A stretch of 64,000 nucleotides of DNA from an uncultured Ruminiclostridium sp. (lineage in GTDB: Bacteria > Bacillota > Clostridia > Oscillospirales > Ruminococcaceae), in the NCBI GenBank assembly GCA_944388385.1, contig CALXIO010000001.1, positions 186,001 to 250,000 on the forward strand, given 5' to 3'. Numbering within the stretch: the first letter of the stretch is position 1; every line of letters starts with the position of its first letter. Under the pieces are notes generated by a model that was given only the letters and a program-made list of their open reading frames with translations, was not told the origin of the DNA and searched no databases. A program made the position numbers and the translations under genes. Of this stretch, positions 25,351-34,816 are shown piece after piece.

Positions 25351-25365
25351 TTTGATCTTCCTTTC

Positions 25366-25893
25366 TTAATCTGTGGTGGCAAGTATTGACTCTACCCATC
25401 GTAACGCTTTTAACACTGTCATCTTTCTTATATATTCTCTTTTATATTCATCGGGAATATCATCAGCAGGGGTAAATATCAGTCTTGACATTGTACCCTT
25501 TTTTGTTGATATACCACAATAAACCGTGCCAACGGGTTTCTTATCCGTTCCCCCTGTAGGGCCAGCTATACCTGTTACCGATACCGAAATATCGCTGCCT
25601 GATAAAAGCCTTATCCCCTTCGCCATGTAATATGCGGTTTGGTAGGACACAGCCCCGTATTTTTCAAGTATATACTCAGGTACGGCTAAAAATTCATTCT
25701 TTATTCTGTTTGCATAGGAGCAAAGTCCCATTTCGATAACCGCTGAGCTTCCCGATACGGAGGTTACAGCTCCGCTTATAAGTCCTCCGGTACAGCTTTC
25801 TGCGGTGGAAATAATCATTTTCTCCTCAACTAATAATTTTACCACATTTTCAGCGGTTTTGTCAATAGACAGGTTTAACTCATTCATAGTCAT
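25366..25893 (-). CDS. pncC: Nicotinamide-nucleotide amidase, CinA C-terminal family
   Basis: A 175-residue single-domain CinA protein that deamidates NMN to nicotinate mononucleotide. Signatures are STAESCTGGLISGAVTSV with the nucleophile Ser, VSYQTAYYMAKG, and VSVTGIAGPTGGTDKKPVGT. The N-terminal competence/MoeA-like domain of full CinA is missing, as in many bacteria. It overlaps closely with the end of thiI (eight-base gap). Confidence 0.92.
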   Translation of the reverse strand: MTMNELNLSIDKTAENVVKLLVEEKMIISTAESCTGGLISGAVTSVSGSSAVIEMGLCSYANRIKNEFLAVPEYILEKYGAVSYQTAYYMAKGIRLLSGSDISVSVTGIAGPTGGTDKKPVGTVYCGISTKKGTMSRLIFTPADDIPDEYKREYIRKMTVLKALRWVESILATTD

Positions 25894-25901
25894 TATTGAC
25901 T

Positions 25902-27086
25902 TTATTCATTCCCTTCAACTCTGAAAAGCTTTATTTCAGTATCCCTTATTGCCTTATTTATTAAATCGGTAAAGTCATACATTGCCTCTGCCTTTTCAAT
26001 ATCCGCTATATCAGGTCTTGTTTTGGGGTGCTTGGGTGTAAACACGGTACAGCAATCCTCATATGGAAGTATTGAGGTTTCAAAGGTATCTATATGCCTT
26101 GCTATTTCGGTTATTTCCTTCTTGTCCATACCTACAACGGGACGGAATACAGGAAACTCAGCCACAGCGTCGGTACACTGTATAGCCCTTAATGTCTGGC
26201 TTGCAACCTGTCCTACGCTTTCGCCTGTAACAAGTGCGCCGTATTCATTTTCCTTACAGAAATGATTAGCTATTCTTATCATAAGCCTACGCATAATAAC
26301 CGTGAAATATTCCTGGGGGCAGTTATCCCTTAAAGCTTCCTGTATCTCTGTAAAGGGCACACAGAAAAATCTCACATCTCCGCAGTAGGCGGTGAGCTTT
26401 TCGCAAAGGGTTTCCACCTTCATAAGGGCTCTGTCTGAGGTATAAGGGGGACTTACAAAGTGAATGGCATCCACAATAAGGCCTCTTTTTGCCATCATGT
26501 AGCCGGCAACAGGGCTGTCTATACCGCCGGATAAAAGCAGTAATGCCTTACCGGAGGAGCCCACCGGCATACCGCCTGCACCTATAATTCTTTCTGCACT
26601 TACATAAGCGCCCTTATCCCTTATTTCGCACATAACTGTAACTTCAGGGTTATGTACATCCACCGATAAGTGGGGGTAGGCTTCAAGTATAGCCCCGCCA
26701 AGCTCCATTTGTATATCAGGGGTCTTTAAGGGGAATGTCTTATCCGAGCGCTTTGCTTCCACCTTAAAAGTCCTTGCAAACTGCAAAGCAGTTTCAAGGT
26801 ATTTTACAGATTCTTCCTTGATTATTTCAAAGTCCTTTGGATAAACTGCACAACGCTGTATAGCACCAATGCCGAAAATGGTTTTCAGCTTCTCTATTAC
26901 CTCATCAAGGTCAGCATCATGGCTGACAGGCTCAATATATACCGTTGACTGTCTTCTCATGTATTCAAACTTGCCCAGGTGACGAAGCCTTCTCTTGATA
27001 TTCTTTATAAGTATATCCTCAAAGGTGCCCTTGTTAAGTCCCTTAAGGGCAATTTCTCCGTATTTTACCATTATAACTTCTCTCAT
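25902..27086 (-). CDS. thiI: tRNA 4-thiouridine synthase ThiI
   Basis: Adenylates U8 of tRNA and inserts sulfur. The 394-residue protein has an N-terminal ferredoxin-like plus THUMP region (KGLNKGTFEDILIKNIKRRL) and the PP-loop ATPase motif LLLSGGIDSPVAGYMMAKRG. The rhodanese domain found in enterobacterial ThiI is absent; Firmicutes use a dedicated cysteine desulfurase instead, and one lies directly upstream. AGAGAGGAT precedes the ATG. Confidence 0.95.
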   Translation of the reverse strand: MREVIMVKYGEIALKGLNKGTFEDILIKNIKRRLRHLGKFEYMRRQSTVYIEPVSHDADLDEVIEKLKTIFGIGAIQRCAVYPKDFEIIKEESVKYLETALQFARTFKVEAKRSDKTFPLKTPDIQMELGGAILEAYPHLSVDVHNPEVTVMCEIRDKGAYVSAERIIGAGGMPVGSSGKALLLLSGGIDSPVAGYMMAKRGLIVDAIHFVSPPYTSDRALMKVETLCEKLTAYCGDVRFFCVPFTEIQEALRDNCPQEYFTVIMRRLMIRIANHFCKENEYGALVTGESVGQVASQTLRAIQCTDAVAEFPVFRPVVGMDKKEITEIARHIDTFETSILPYEDCCTVFTPKHPKTRPDIADIEKAEAMYDFTDLINKAIRDTEIKLFRVEGNE

Positions 27087-27099
27087 AATATATCCTCTC

Positions 27100-28203
27100 T
27101 TATCTTCTGAATCTCTTTATTCCTGCTTCAATGCCGGAAAGTAACTCATCTATATCTTTTTCCCCTGTGCTATGGCTCATGCTGACTCTAATAGCGCTGT
27201 CCGCTTCCTTATCGGTCATGCCAAAGGCATCCGGAACAGAGCTTACCTTACCCTTAGAGCAGGCAGAGCCGCTGCTTACATATATTTCCCTTTCCTCAAG
27301 AGAATGAAGCATTATTTCACTTCTTACCCCGAGAACGGAAAAATTAAGTATATTGGGAACGCATTTTCCAATGAGGCTGTTTATCCTTATATCGCTAAAG
27401 GCGGCAAGACCCTCTCTGAGCCTTTGGTTCAGCAGTTCAAAATGGGACATATCCTCGGGATATGCCTTTACCGCCGCAGAAAATGCGGCAATATTTTCCA
27501 CCGGCTCAGTACCCGGTCTTAAATTCTTCTGCTGACCTCCGCCGTATATAAGTGGCAAAAATCTTGTACCCTTAGCGGCGTAAAACGCTCCTATGCCCTT
27601 AAAGGCGTGTACCTTATGACCGGACATACTGATAAAATCTCCCGTAAGGGGGATTTTACAAAATCCCTGAACACCGTCGGTATGTACTATTATATCCTTA
27701 TTTTGCCTTTTTACAAGGGTGTAGAGCTTTTTTGTATCGGTAATAAAGCCGTTTTCATTGTTCACAGCCATAACCGATACAAGAATGGTATCAGGGGTGA
27801 TATTATCTGCTATATATTCCTCAAAATTATCTATAGCGTCCTTTGGGGAGAGCCTTACTATATTAAAGCCCTCAGCTTCTAACTTATCCATTACCCTTGC
27901 AACCGAAGGATGCTCCATGGCGGTGGTGATTATGGTTTTACCCCTTCTGCAAAGAGCATTGGCAACACCTCTTATTATGGTGTTGTTGCTTTCTGTTGCC
28001 CCGGAGGTGAAAAATATTTCCCCGTCCTTTTTTGAAAGCCTTTTAAGTATTGCACTCTTACCCTCGTTCATCAGCTTTTCTGCTTCAATGCCCATTTTGT
28101 GAAGGGAGGAGGGATTTCCGAAATTATTTTCAGCCGCATGGCTCAAAGCCTCGACAGCCTCTTTACAGGGCTTAGCGGTGGCGGCATTGTCAAGATAGAT
28201 CAA
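27100..28203 (-). CDS. Cysteine desulfurase, partner of ThiI
   Basis: A 367-residue PLP enzyme of the NifS/IscS class that supplies persulfide sulfur. The start codon is TTG at 28203 with AGAGGAAA six bases upstream. It begins MIYLDNAATAKP; the PLP Lys is in SMSGHKVHAFKG and the catalytic Cys in VSSGSACSKGK. Position directly before thiI parallels nifZ-thiI of Bacillus, so it probably serves tRNA thiolation. It heads the six-gene minus-strand operon. Confidence 0.93.
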   Translation of the reverse strand: MIYLDNAATAKPCKEAVEALSHAAENNFGNPSSLHKMGIEAEKLMNEGKSAILKRLSKKDGEIFFTSGATESNNTIIRGVANALCRRGKTIITTAMEHPSVARVMDKLEAEGFNIVRLSPKDAIDNFEEYIADNITPDTILVSVMAVNNENGFITDTKKLYTLVKRQNKDIIVHTDGVQGFCKIPLTGDFISMSGHKVHAFKGIGAFYAAKGTRFLPLIYGGGQQKNLRPGTEPVENIAAFSAAVKAYPEDMSHFELLNQRLREGLAAFSDIRINSLIGKCVPNILNFSVLGVRSEIMLHSLEEREIYVSSGSACSKGKVSSVPDAFGMTDKEADSAIRVSMSHSTGEKDIDELLSGIEAGIKRFRR

Positions 28204-28234
28204 ATTATTTCCTCTTTTCTCTTTTTGTCCTTCT

Positions 28235-28272
28235 ATTATACACCCTTTTGCGATAAAAAAATAGTGTATAAT
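28235..28272. promoter_or_regulatory. Mirror-image divergent -10 elements
   Basis: ATTATACAC (28235-28243) and GTGTATAAT (28264-28272) are perfect inverted copies. Each arm is a TATAAT -10 box pointing outward, one toward nifS-thiI (minus) and one toward ypeB (plus). No good -35 boxes are seen, and each promoter's -35 zone lies at the other's -10, so simultaneous use would conflict. The palindrome could also be an operator. Confidence 0.55.
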
Positions 28273-28341
28273 ATGAAATTTTTATGAAAAAATACTTACT
28301 GAAGAAATATCTTCCCTATAAAAGTCAGAAAGGAAATAATT

Positions 28342-29682
28342 ATGTATATAGGCAAGAGAGAATTTGTAAGAATAGTTACCTACCTTATAGCGGCAATTCT
28401 TATGGTGGGAGTGTATGCCGCACAAGAGTACAACTCTGCGGAAAATTTAAAACGCAGTATGCAGTATGAGATGAGCCGTAATGTGGAGGATTTATCCGGC
28501 AGTCTTGACAACATCAGCATTACCTTGACAAAGGGCATATACGCAGGAACTCCTCATCAGCTGTCAAATCTTTCCTCTAAGCTGTGGAGCGATGCTTCCA
28601 ATGCCAAAATCTCCCTGTCACAGCTTCCCGTGGCAGAGCTTCATTTAGAAAACACCTATAAGTTTTTATCCCAGGTGGGAAATTTTTCAAAAAGCCTTGC
28701 GGATAAATATTCCTCCGGGGAAATTTTAAGTGAGGAGGACAGGCAAAAGCTGGTGAAGTTATCCGAGTACGCAAAGACATTAAGTGAAAATATGTGGAGT
28801 GTAGAACAGAGGGTAAACAGCGGCGAATTATCCTTTGAAAAGATTAAAACCGGTATATGGGATACGGAAAATGAAAATGACCCCGGCTATATCACCGAGG
28901 GCTTTACCGATTTTGAGGAGGGCTATGATAATTACCCGGTGCTTATCTATGACGGACCCTTTTCAGACCATATTATGGAAAAACAGCCGGAAATGTTAAA
29001 GGGGGAGAGTATAGTTACCCCGGAAACCGCCAGAAAAACAGCGGTTAAGGCCACCGGTGACAGCACAATAATGCACACCGACCTTGCAGACGAGGGAGGA
29101 AAAATGCCCTGCTATGTATTTACCGGGGACACCACCACCGCAATAACAAAGGCAGGAGGGTATCTTTGCTATATGCTGGGACACAGACAGGTAAATGTAA
29201 GCAATATCTCCTGTGAAAAGGCAACCGAAATAGCCGAGGATTTCCTTGCCAAGATGGGCTATAGCGACATGGAGGACACCTATTATGAGGTGCAGAGCAA
29301 TATCTGTACTATAAATTTTGCCTATGAAACAAGGGGTATTATATGCTATACCGATCTTATTAAGGTAAGTGTAGCTTTGGATAACGGAGAGGTATTATCC
29401 TGTGATGCAAGGGGTTATCTTACAAATCACCGTGACAGGGTGGTAACCACCCCGGAAATTTCAAAGTCGGATGCGGCATCGGTGGTAGCGGATAATCTCA
29501 CCATTGAGGATACCGAGCTTTGTATTATACCCTCCGGGGGCTTAAATGAGCTTTACTGCTATGAATTTAAGTGCAGAACAGAGGAGGGAAACACGGTACT
29601 TGTGTATATTAACGCAGATACCGGAACAGAGGAGCAGATATTACTGCTTACAATAGGCGAATATGGTACTCTTACTGTGTAA
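28342..29682 (+). CDS. ypeB: Germination protein YpeB
   Basis: A 446-residue spore membrane protein needed in Bacillus for deposition and stability of the cortex-lytic enzyme SleB. An N-terminal membrane helix (about 8-27) is followed by a helical region with the YpeB pattern NLKRSMQYEMSRNVEDLSG and SQLPVAELHLENTYKFLSQVG, and by C-terminal PepSY-type repeats (KATEIAEDFLAKMGY and later). AAAGGAAA lies before the ATG. sleB, the usual partner next door, is not in this window. Confidence 0.92.
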   Translation: MYIGKREFVRIVTYLIAAILMVGVYAAQEYNSAENLKRSMQYEMSRNVEDLSGSLDNISITLTKGIYAGTPHQLSNLSSKLWSDASNAKISLSQLPVAELHLENTYKFLSQVGNFSKSLADKYSSGEILSEEDRQKLVKLSEYAKTLSENMWSVEQRVNSGELSFEKIKTGIWDTENENDPGYITEGFTDFEEGYDNYPVLIYDGPFSDHIMEKQPEMLKGESIVTPETARKTAVKATGDSTIMHTDLADEGGKMPCYVFTGDTTTAITKAGGYLCYMLGHRQVNVSNISCEKATEIAEDFLAKMGYSDMEDTYYEVQSNICTINFAYETRGIICYTDLIKVSVALDNGEVLSCDARGYLTNHRDRVVTTPEISKSDAASVVADNLTIEDTELCIIPSGGLNELYCYEFKCRTEEGNTVLVYINADTGTEEQILLLTIGEYGTLTV

Positions 29683-29708
29683 ATAATTACCCTTAAAAAC
29701 TATTTGTC

Positions 29709-29737
29709 TTGACAATTTCAGTAAAATGTATTATACT
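29709..29737 (+). promoter_or_regulatory. Promoter of the NlpC/P60-like lipoprotein
   Basis: TTGACA (29709-29714), 17 bp, TATACT (29732-29737). Confidence 0.85.
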
Positions 29738-29781
29738 TTGAGTAACACAGGAACCAAAAAATTCCTTTGTGGAGGTACAAA

Positions 29782-30414
29782 ATGAAAAAAAGTATGATAC
29801 TGATAACGGCTGTAGCTGTGCTTAGTGCATTTATGTGCGGCTGTTCGGATAATACCTCCGACAGCTCTGACAGCAGCAAGCCCGACACCACAACAAACAT
29901 CACAGAAACCGCCTCAAGGACAGAAACAACTCCCGATGTCACAGCCCCTGCCACACTTCCTCCCGAAAAAACGGAGGACACAGATCAGGTTATCGGAGAT
30001 TCAGAGGACGCTCCCTCAGCCCTCGATACACCGAGAGGTGATATTGTAAGGACTGCAAGATCCCTTATAGGCATAGACTATGCATTAGGTCAGCAATCCC
30101 CGGAATATGGCTTTGACAATTCAGGACTGATATATTATGTTCTTCGTGAAAACGGCTTTATAAACTGTCCCAGAAGCACAATGGGACAGATTGAAATGGG
30201 CGGCCATATAGATATAGATGAGGCACAGCCCGGTGATGTGATGTTCTTTTCGGATGTTGATAATCAAACCGGTGAACAAAATTATTTCGGCGGTATCTAT
30301 GTGGGGGACGGACAGCTTGTATACAGCCCCTATCCCGGCGAAAAGGTAAAATATGCGGATATTAACAACAGCTACTGGCAGGAATGCTTTTATTGTGCAA
30401 TAAGCGTATTCTGA
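29782..30414 (+). CDS. Lipoprotein with degenerate NlpC/P60 domain
   Basis: A 210-residue lipoprotein (lipobox FMCGC, Cys21; GGAGG before the ATG at 29782) with a Ser/Thr/Pro-rich spacer (about 25-85) and an NlpC/P60 fold (about 88-210). The fold is clear from ARSLIGIDYALGQQSPEYGF, then the GLIYYVLRENG helix, PGDVMFF and GIYVGDGQLVY. The catalytic Cys of the FDCSGL motif is Asn113 (FDNSGL), and the position of the catalytic His in HVGIY is Phe169 (FGGIY). It therefore cannot be a normal cell-wall endopeptidase and is more likely a binding or regulatory protein at the envelope. Confidence 0.85.
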   Translation: MKKSMILITAVAVLSAFMCGCSDNTSDSSDSSKPDTTTNITETASRTETTPDVTAPATLPPEKTEDTDQVIGDSEDAPSALDTPRGDIVRTARSLIGIDYALGQQSPEYGFDNSGLIYYVLRENGFINCPRSTMGQIEMGGHIDIDEAQPGDVMFFSDVDNQTGEQNYFGGIYVGDGQLVYSPYPGEKVKYADINNSYWQECFYCAISVF

Positions 30415-30433
30415 TAAAAAACCTATAATAAAA

Positions 30434-30467
30434 AAGCCTGAGAAAATTTCTCAGGCTTCTTTTTTAT
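30434..30467. terminator. Shared terminator between convergent genes
   Basis: AAGCCTGAGAAA/TTTCTCAGGCTT stem with a T-run on the plus strand and an A-run that serves the minus strand. The stop codon of the minus-strand gene lies within the stem. Confidence 0.88.
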
Positions 30468-32769
30468 TCTTTTCCGGGTCCAGTTCAACCGGCTTTGTGG
30501 GTGAGCCGTTTTTAATAAGCGTCTCAAATGCCTCAGTGGTCATAGGCTTTGCGTAATAGTAGCCCTGAGCCATATCACAGCCCAGTCGCCTCAGCTTATC
30601 CGCCTGCTCCTTAGTTTCGATGCCCTCGCAGATAGTTTCCATACCGAGAGCCCTTGCAAGCATAATAACACAGGTAACTATATCATTTGCACGCTTTTCG
30701 TTATCTGTGCCGGTGATAAATTCTCTGTCCAGCTTCAGCACGTCCGCAGAAAGGTTTTTCAGCATATTAAGGGAAGAAAAGCCTGTTCCGAAGTCGTCGA
30801 TAGATACCCTGAAGCCGTAGCTTTTAAGCTCCTTGAATACCTTTGAAAGCACATCCATTGAATCATAGGCGGCGCTTTCGGTTATCTCAATTTCAATTCT
30901 TGAGGGGGAAACCTGATAACGCTGGCATATCTCATACAGCTTTTGTACAAAGCTGTTGTCGGTGAGATGATCCCTTGACATATTAACCGAAACAAGCACA
31001 TCTGAATATCCCATCTTTTCCCAGGATTTTATATCCATACAAACCTGCTCGATCATGTAAAAGTCAAGCTTTATAATAAATCTGTTACGCTCAAATAAGG
31101 GGATAAACTTTGCCGGGGAAATTATACCGTCCGGCTTTATCCATCTTACAAGTGTCTCAGCACCCATTACATAGGGCTTGCCCTGAAGGGCTACCTTAGG
31201 CTGATAATATACCGCAAACTCATGGCGGTCAAGGGCGCTTTGCATTTCATTTTCAATATGCTTTTCCTCACGGAGAGCCTGCATCATGCTGTCATCATAA
31301 AAGGCTATGGAGCTTGCTTCTCCGTATTTTACCGTACGCTTTGCAATATCCGCAAGATCTCCCATTTTTCTTATGGCCTTTGTTTTATCGTGTATGCGGT
31401 AGATACCGAAGGAAAGCACCGGCACAAACTGGGTTATCTCATATTCCACCGCCTCTATAAAGGATGTGGCTCTTTCAAGTGCCTCCTCATCGCTTGTATA
31501 TCTTACAAGGATGTAGTAGTTATCCGAGCTTACTCTGGAGAAAACCTCTCCCTCCCTGAGATTGCGATTTACGGTGGAGGCAATAACCTTTAATATCCTG
31601 TTGCCCTCCTCATGACCGTACATATCATTTATGGCCTTGAATTTATCTATATCAAAGCTGATAAAGGCAAACTGCTCGTTTTCGGAAGAATGATCCAGTA
31701 TCTTTCTTGCATCAATGTTAAACTTATTCCAGGTACCAAAGCCGGTAACCGGATCCTCGTAAGCAAGCTTACTTATTCTTGTATTGGCAAGCTGCATGGC
31801 TTTCATACTGCTTTTTGCTATAATAAGGTAGGCAAGTACCACCATTATTATAACCACAAAGAACAGTCCGAACAGTATAATTATCTTATTCACATAGGAA
31901 TAAAGGCTGTCATATATTATGCCCTCCGGGAACACCAGCAGATAATGAAGATTTCCCGGTATATCAAGCTTTGTATAGTAGGCAACATAAACATTTCCGT
32001 TAGGTGCGGTGGTACGGATTATGTTGTTACATTCATCATTTTCAAAATCCGTCTTAAGCAGCTTTTTGTCTTCTTCTGTCATGCCCTCATATAAGGGGGA
32101 TTCAAACAGGTTCTGATTTTCCCCTATCGGAGAAGTGTGTTCGCTGTAGGGAGCGCCTGTCATAATAACATCACCGTTACCCTCAATTATATATCCCGGG
32201 GAGGGTTCATCCTTGCTGCTGAAGGACATATTAAGATCATCCTCTAGTTCAAGAGCATCATAGGTAGCGGCAAGCACGCCGATCACATTTCTGCGAAGAT
32301 CATATATAGGTGCGGCATAGACATTTACAAGCATCTTATCCACATTTGAAAAAAGCTGTCCGGATACGTTTCTTTCCCCGGAGAGAGCCTTTACAAAGTA
32401 GCTTCTGTGGGAAACATTTACCTCGTCCAGCCTCCAGGACAAGGCGCTTCCGTCCGGCCTTGCTAAAAATACCGTCAGGAACTTTGCATTCTGGGAGAAG
32501 GTTTTAAGGGTGTTTTTAAGATCCTCATCGCTGTAGGATTCATATTCCGTAAGACAGGACGCCATATTTACAACCATCATCATATTTGAGTTTACTATGT
32601 GGTTTACATAGCTTGTTTTCTGATAGGTGTTGCTGTAAACTATATCGTCTGTTCTTTCCCCGAGATCCCTTATGACATTAAATAAAAATACCGAGCATAT
32701 GAAAATAAACATAAGCGAAACTATGATAATTGCTATAGTAAATCTGAAGCCTGATTTAGCCTTTTTCAT
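30451..32769 (-). CDS. dCache-GGDEF(degenerate)-EAL signalling protein
   Basis: A 772-residue membrane receptor for cyclic-di-GMP signalling. The start at 32769 (MKKAKSGFRF) has AAAGGAG eight bases upstream. Order: membrane helix (about 12-33), extracytoplasmic Cache-type sensor (about 40-285), membrane helix (about 292-320), GGDEF domain (about 340-500), EAL domain (about 515-760). The GGDEF signature is replaced by VSSDN, so cyclase activity is unlikely. The EAL domain keeps the key residues in AETLVRW, SVNMSRDHL, EIEITES, DDFGTGFSS, KLDREF and CEGIET, so it may be an active phosphodiesterase gated by an external ligand. Monocistronic. Confidence 0.9.
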   Translation of the reverse strand: MKKAKSGFRFTIAIIIVSLMFIFICSVFLFNVIRDLGERTDDIVYSNTYQKTSYVNHIVNSNMMMVVNMASCLTEYESYSDEDLKNTLKTFSQNAKFLTVFLARPDGSALSWRLDEVNVSHRSYFVKALSGERNVSGQLFSNVDKMLVNVYAAPIYDLRRNVIGVLAATYDALELEDDLNMSFSSKDEPSPGYIIEGNGDVIMTGAPYSEHTSPIGENQNLFESPLYEGMTEEDKKLLKTDFENDECNNIIRTTAPNGNVYVAYYTKLDIPGNLHYLLVFPEGIIYDSLYSYVNKIIILFGLFFVVIIMVVLAYLIIAKSSMKAMQLANTRISKLAYEDPVTGFGTWNKFNIDARKILDHSSENEQFAFISFDIDKFKAINDMYGHEEGNRILKVIASTVNRNLREGEVFSRVSSDNYYILVRYTSDEEALERATSFIEAVEYEITQFVPVLSFGIYRIHDKTKAIRKMGDLADIAKRTVKYGEASSIAFYDDSMMQALREEKHIENEMQSALDRHEFAVYYQPKVALQGKPYVMGAETLVRWIKPDGIISPAKFIPLFERNRFIIKLDFYMIEQVCMDIKSWEKMGYSDVLVSVNMSRDHLTDNSFVQKLYEICQRYQVSPSRIEIEITESAAYDSMDVLSKVFKELKSYGFRVSIDDFGTGFSSLNMLKNLSADVLKLDREFITGTDNEKRANDIVTCVIMLARALGMETICEGIETKEQADKLRRLGCDMAQGYYYAKPMTTEAFETLIKNGSPTKPVELDPEKNKKEA

Positions 32770-32811
32770 AATTTCAACTCCTTTCATATTACCCGGCTAT
32801 GCCTACTCATG

Positions 32812-32844
32812 TTAGATTATAACATAAATCTAATAGGTTTTCAA
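32812..32844 (-). promoter_or_regulatory. Promoter with overlapping palindrome for the GGDEF-EAL gene
   Basis: On the minus strand TTGAAA (32839-32844) and TATAAT (32816-32821) are 17 bp apart. TTAGATT (32812-32818) and AATCTAA (32827-32833) form an inverted repeat that covers the -10 box, a good place for a repressor. The rest of the 32.8-33.1 kb gap is AT-rich with no other recognised signal. Confidence 0.7.
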
Positions 32845-33064
32845 TAAGAGGTAAGTAAAATTCTACTAATTGTAGAGTATTCACTTTTATACTTTGTGCA
32901 AAATATCAATTTAAATATTAAGCTTTCGTATATATTTAATACCAAAAATATATAATCCACCGCAAAAATGAGGCATTTAACTCCTTTGGACAAAATTTCC
33001 CTTATGTTTTGTGTTTATGTACAAAATACCCGGCATAAGTCAACTTACTATGTGTAATTTTCGC

Positions 33065-33093
33065 TTGACTTTTATAATAGGAAGGATTATAAT
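33065..33093 (+). promoter_or_regulatory. Promoter of the second ilvBN-ilvC unit
   Basis: TTGACT (33065-33070), 17 bp, TATAAT (33088-33093). The leader to the start codon is about 75 bases and holds no T-box or obvious attenuator. Confidence 0.85.
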
Positions 33094-33176
33094 AATAGGT
33101 AATGAAAATTTTTGCCCTTGCTTTAAAGGCAAAGGCTTTATCACGAGATATAAATCAAGGAAAGGAGCTATTGACA

Positions 33177-34808
33177 ATGGCGTCCGAAAGAATGACAGTA
33201 GCAGCTGCCATGGTAAAGGCACTGCAGGCTGAAGGAATAAAGGTTGCATTCGGATACCCCGGTGCGGCTATATGCCCCTTTTATGATGAACTGCTTAAAT
33301 CGGATATAAGACATATACTTGTCCGTCACGAGGCTAACGGCGGTCATGCGGCAAACGGCTATGCAAGAATAACCGGCAAGCCTGCCGTATGTATAGCTAC
33401 CAGCGGCCCCGGTGCTACAAACCTTATTACAGCTATTGCCACAGCCTATATGGACAGCATACCCATGGTCATTATTACCGGCCAGGTAAACAGCGAGCAG
33501 ATAGGCAGGGATGTATTCCAGGAGGCGGATATTACAGGTGCGGCTGAGCCCTTTGTAAAGCACAGCTATCTTGTTAAAAATCCCAATGATGTGGCGGTTG
33601 TATTTAAAAATGCCTTTTATATTGCCGGTACCGGCAGACCCGGTCCGGTGCTTATAGATATGCCCTTTGATATACAGAAGATGGAGATTGATTTTGAATA
33701 TCCCGATTCTGTTGAGATACGCTCATATAAGCCCAGCGTAGAGGGTAACAAGCTCCAGGTCAAAAGAGCAGTTGCTGCAATAGAAAAGAGCAAAAAGCCC
33801 CTTATATGTGCCGGCGGCGGTATTTTTACCGCAGGGGCACAGGGAAGTCTTTCTAAGTTTGCCACAATAGCGGATATACCGGTGGTAAATACCATGATGG
33901 GTATGAGCTCAATGCCGGCAGACAGTCCTCTTTTCTATGGTATGATAGGTATGCACGGCGTATCCGCCGCAAATTATGCCATAAACCATTGTGACCTGCT
34001 TATTCTCTTGGGAGCAAGAGTAGGAGACAGAGCAGTAACAGCGGTAAACCGTCTTGACGGAACTACTGTTATACATATAGATGTAGACCCTGCTGAAATA
34101 GGCAAGAACTTAGCCGCTACCATACCGGTGGTAGGCGATGTTAAGAATATACTTAACCAGCTTATTGCACTTTGCGAGAATTACGACCATTATGATTGGC
34201 GTAAGGAATTAGACGAGGTAAAGGCAACACAGGACAAGCCCATTGTTCCTGCCGCCCCCGGCTTTGTAAATCCCAAGGAATTTATAAGGCACTTAAGCGC
34301 AAAGCTTCCCGCAAAGACAGTAGTAGTAGCTGACGTAGGACAAAACCAGATATGGACCTGCAACAATATCGCCCTTAAGTCAGGCAGATTTATGACCTCC
34401 GGCGGTATGGGTACCATGGGTTATTCAGTACCTGCGGCGGTGGGTGCTAAGCTTGCAGATGAGGAAAATGAGGTTATCGCAATATGCGGTGACGGCAGCT
34501 TCCAGATGCAGTTTATGGAGCTTGCAACCATGATGCAGCACGGGGTAGGGGTAAAGGTTATAGTTATGACCAATAACCGCCTTGGCATGGTAAGAGAGGT
34601 TCAGACCAATGCCTACGGAAACCGTCTTACAGCGGTATTCTTAGACGGAAGCCCCGACTTTATAAAGCTTGCAGAGGCTTATTCCATTCCTGCACAGCGT
34701 GTGGACGACATATCAAAGGCTGATAAGGCCATTGACGATATGCTTGCCGCTAAGGGCTGTTATCTGCTGGAAGTAAGAGTTGAAGAAGATCAGAAGACAA
34801 TACTGTGA
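33177..34808 (+). CDS. ilvB: Acetolactate synthase large subunit (copy 2)
   Basis: A 543-residue paralogue of the gene at 19724. The ATG at 33177 follows AAGGAGC; the frame is open further upstream but without a site. E52 of VRHEANGGHAANGYAR is the catalytic Glu (the other copy reads HEQGASHAADGYAR), FGYPGAAICPFYDEL is the start, and GDGSFQMQFMEL to TNNRLGMVREVQ is the ThDP motif. It is coupled with its own ilvN and followed by ilvC, so this may be the main anabolic enzyme. Confidence 0.94.
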   Translation: MASERMTVAAAMVKALQAEGIKVAFGYPGAAICPFYDELLKSDIRHILVRHEANGGHAANGYARITGKPAVCIATSGPGATNLITAIATAYMDSIPMVIITGQVNSEQIGRDVFQEADITGAAEPFVKHSYLVKNPNDVAVVFKNAFYIAGTGRPGPVLIDMPFDIQKMEIDFEYPDSVEIRSYKPSVEGNKLQVKRAVAAIEKSKKPLICAGGGIFTAGAQGSLSKFATIADIPVVNTMMGMSSMPADSPLFYGMIGMHGVSAANYAINHCDLLILLGARVGDRAVTAVNRLDGTTVIHIDVDPAEIGKNLAATIPVVGDVKNILNQLIALCENYDHYDWRKELDEVKATQDKPIVPAAPGFVNPKEFIRHLSAKLPAKTVVVADVGQNQIWTCNNIALKSGRFMTSGGMGTMGYSVPAAVGAKLADEENEVIAICGDGSFQMQFMELATMMQHGVGVKVIVMTNNRLGMVREVQTNAYGNRLTAVFLDGSPDFIKLAEAYSIPAQRVDDISKADKAIDDMLAAKGCYLLEVRVEEDQKTIL

Positions 34809-34816
34809 GGTACATA

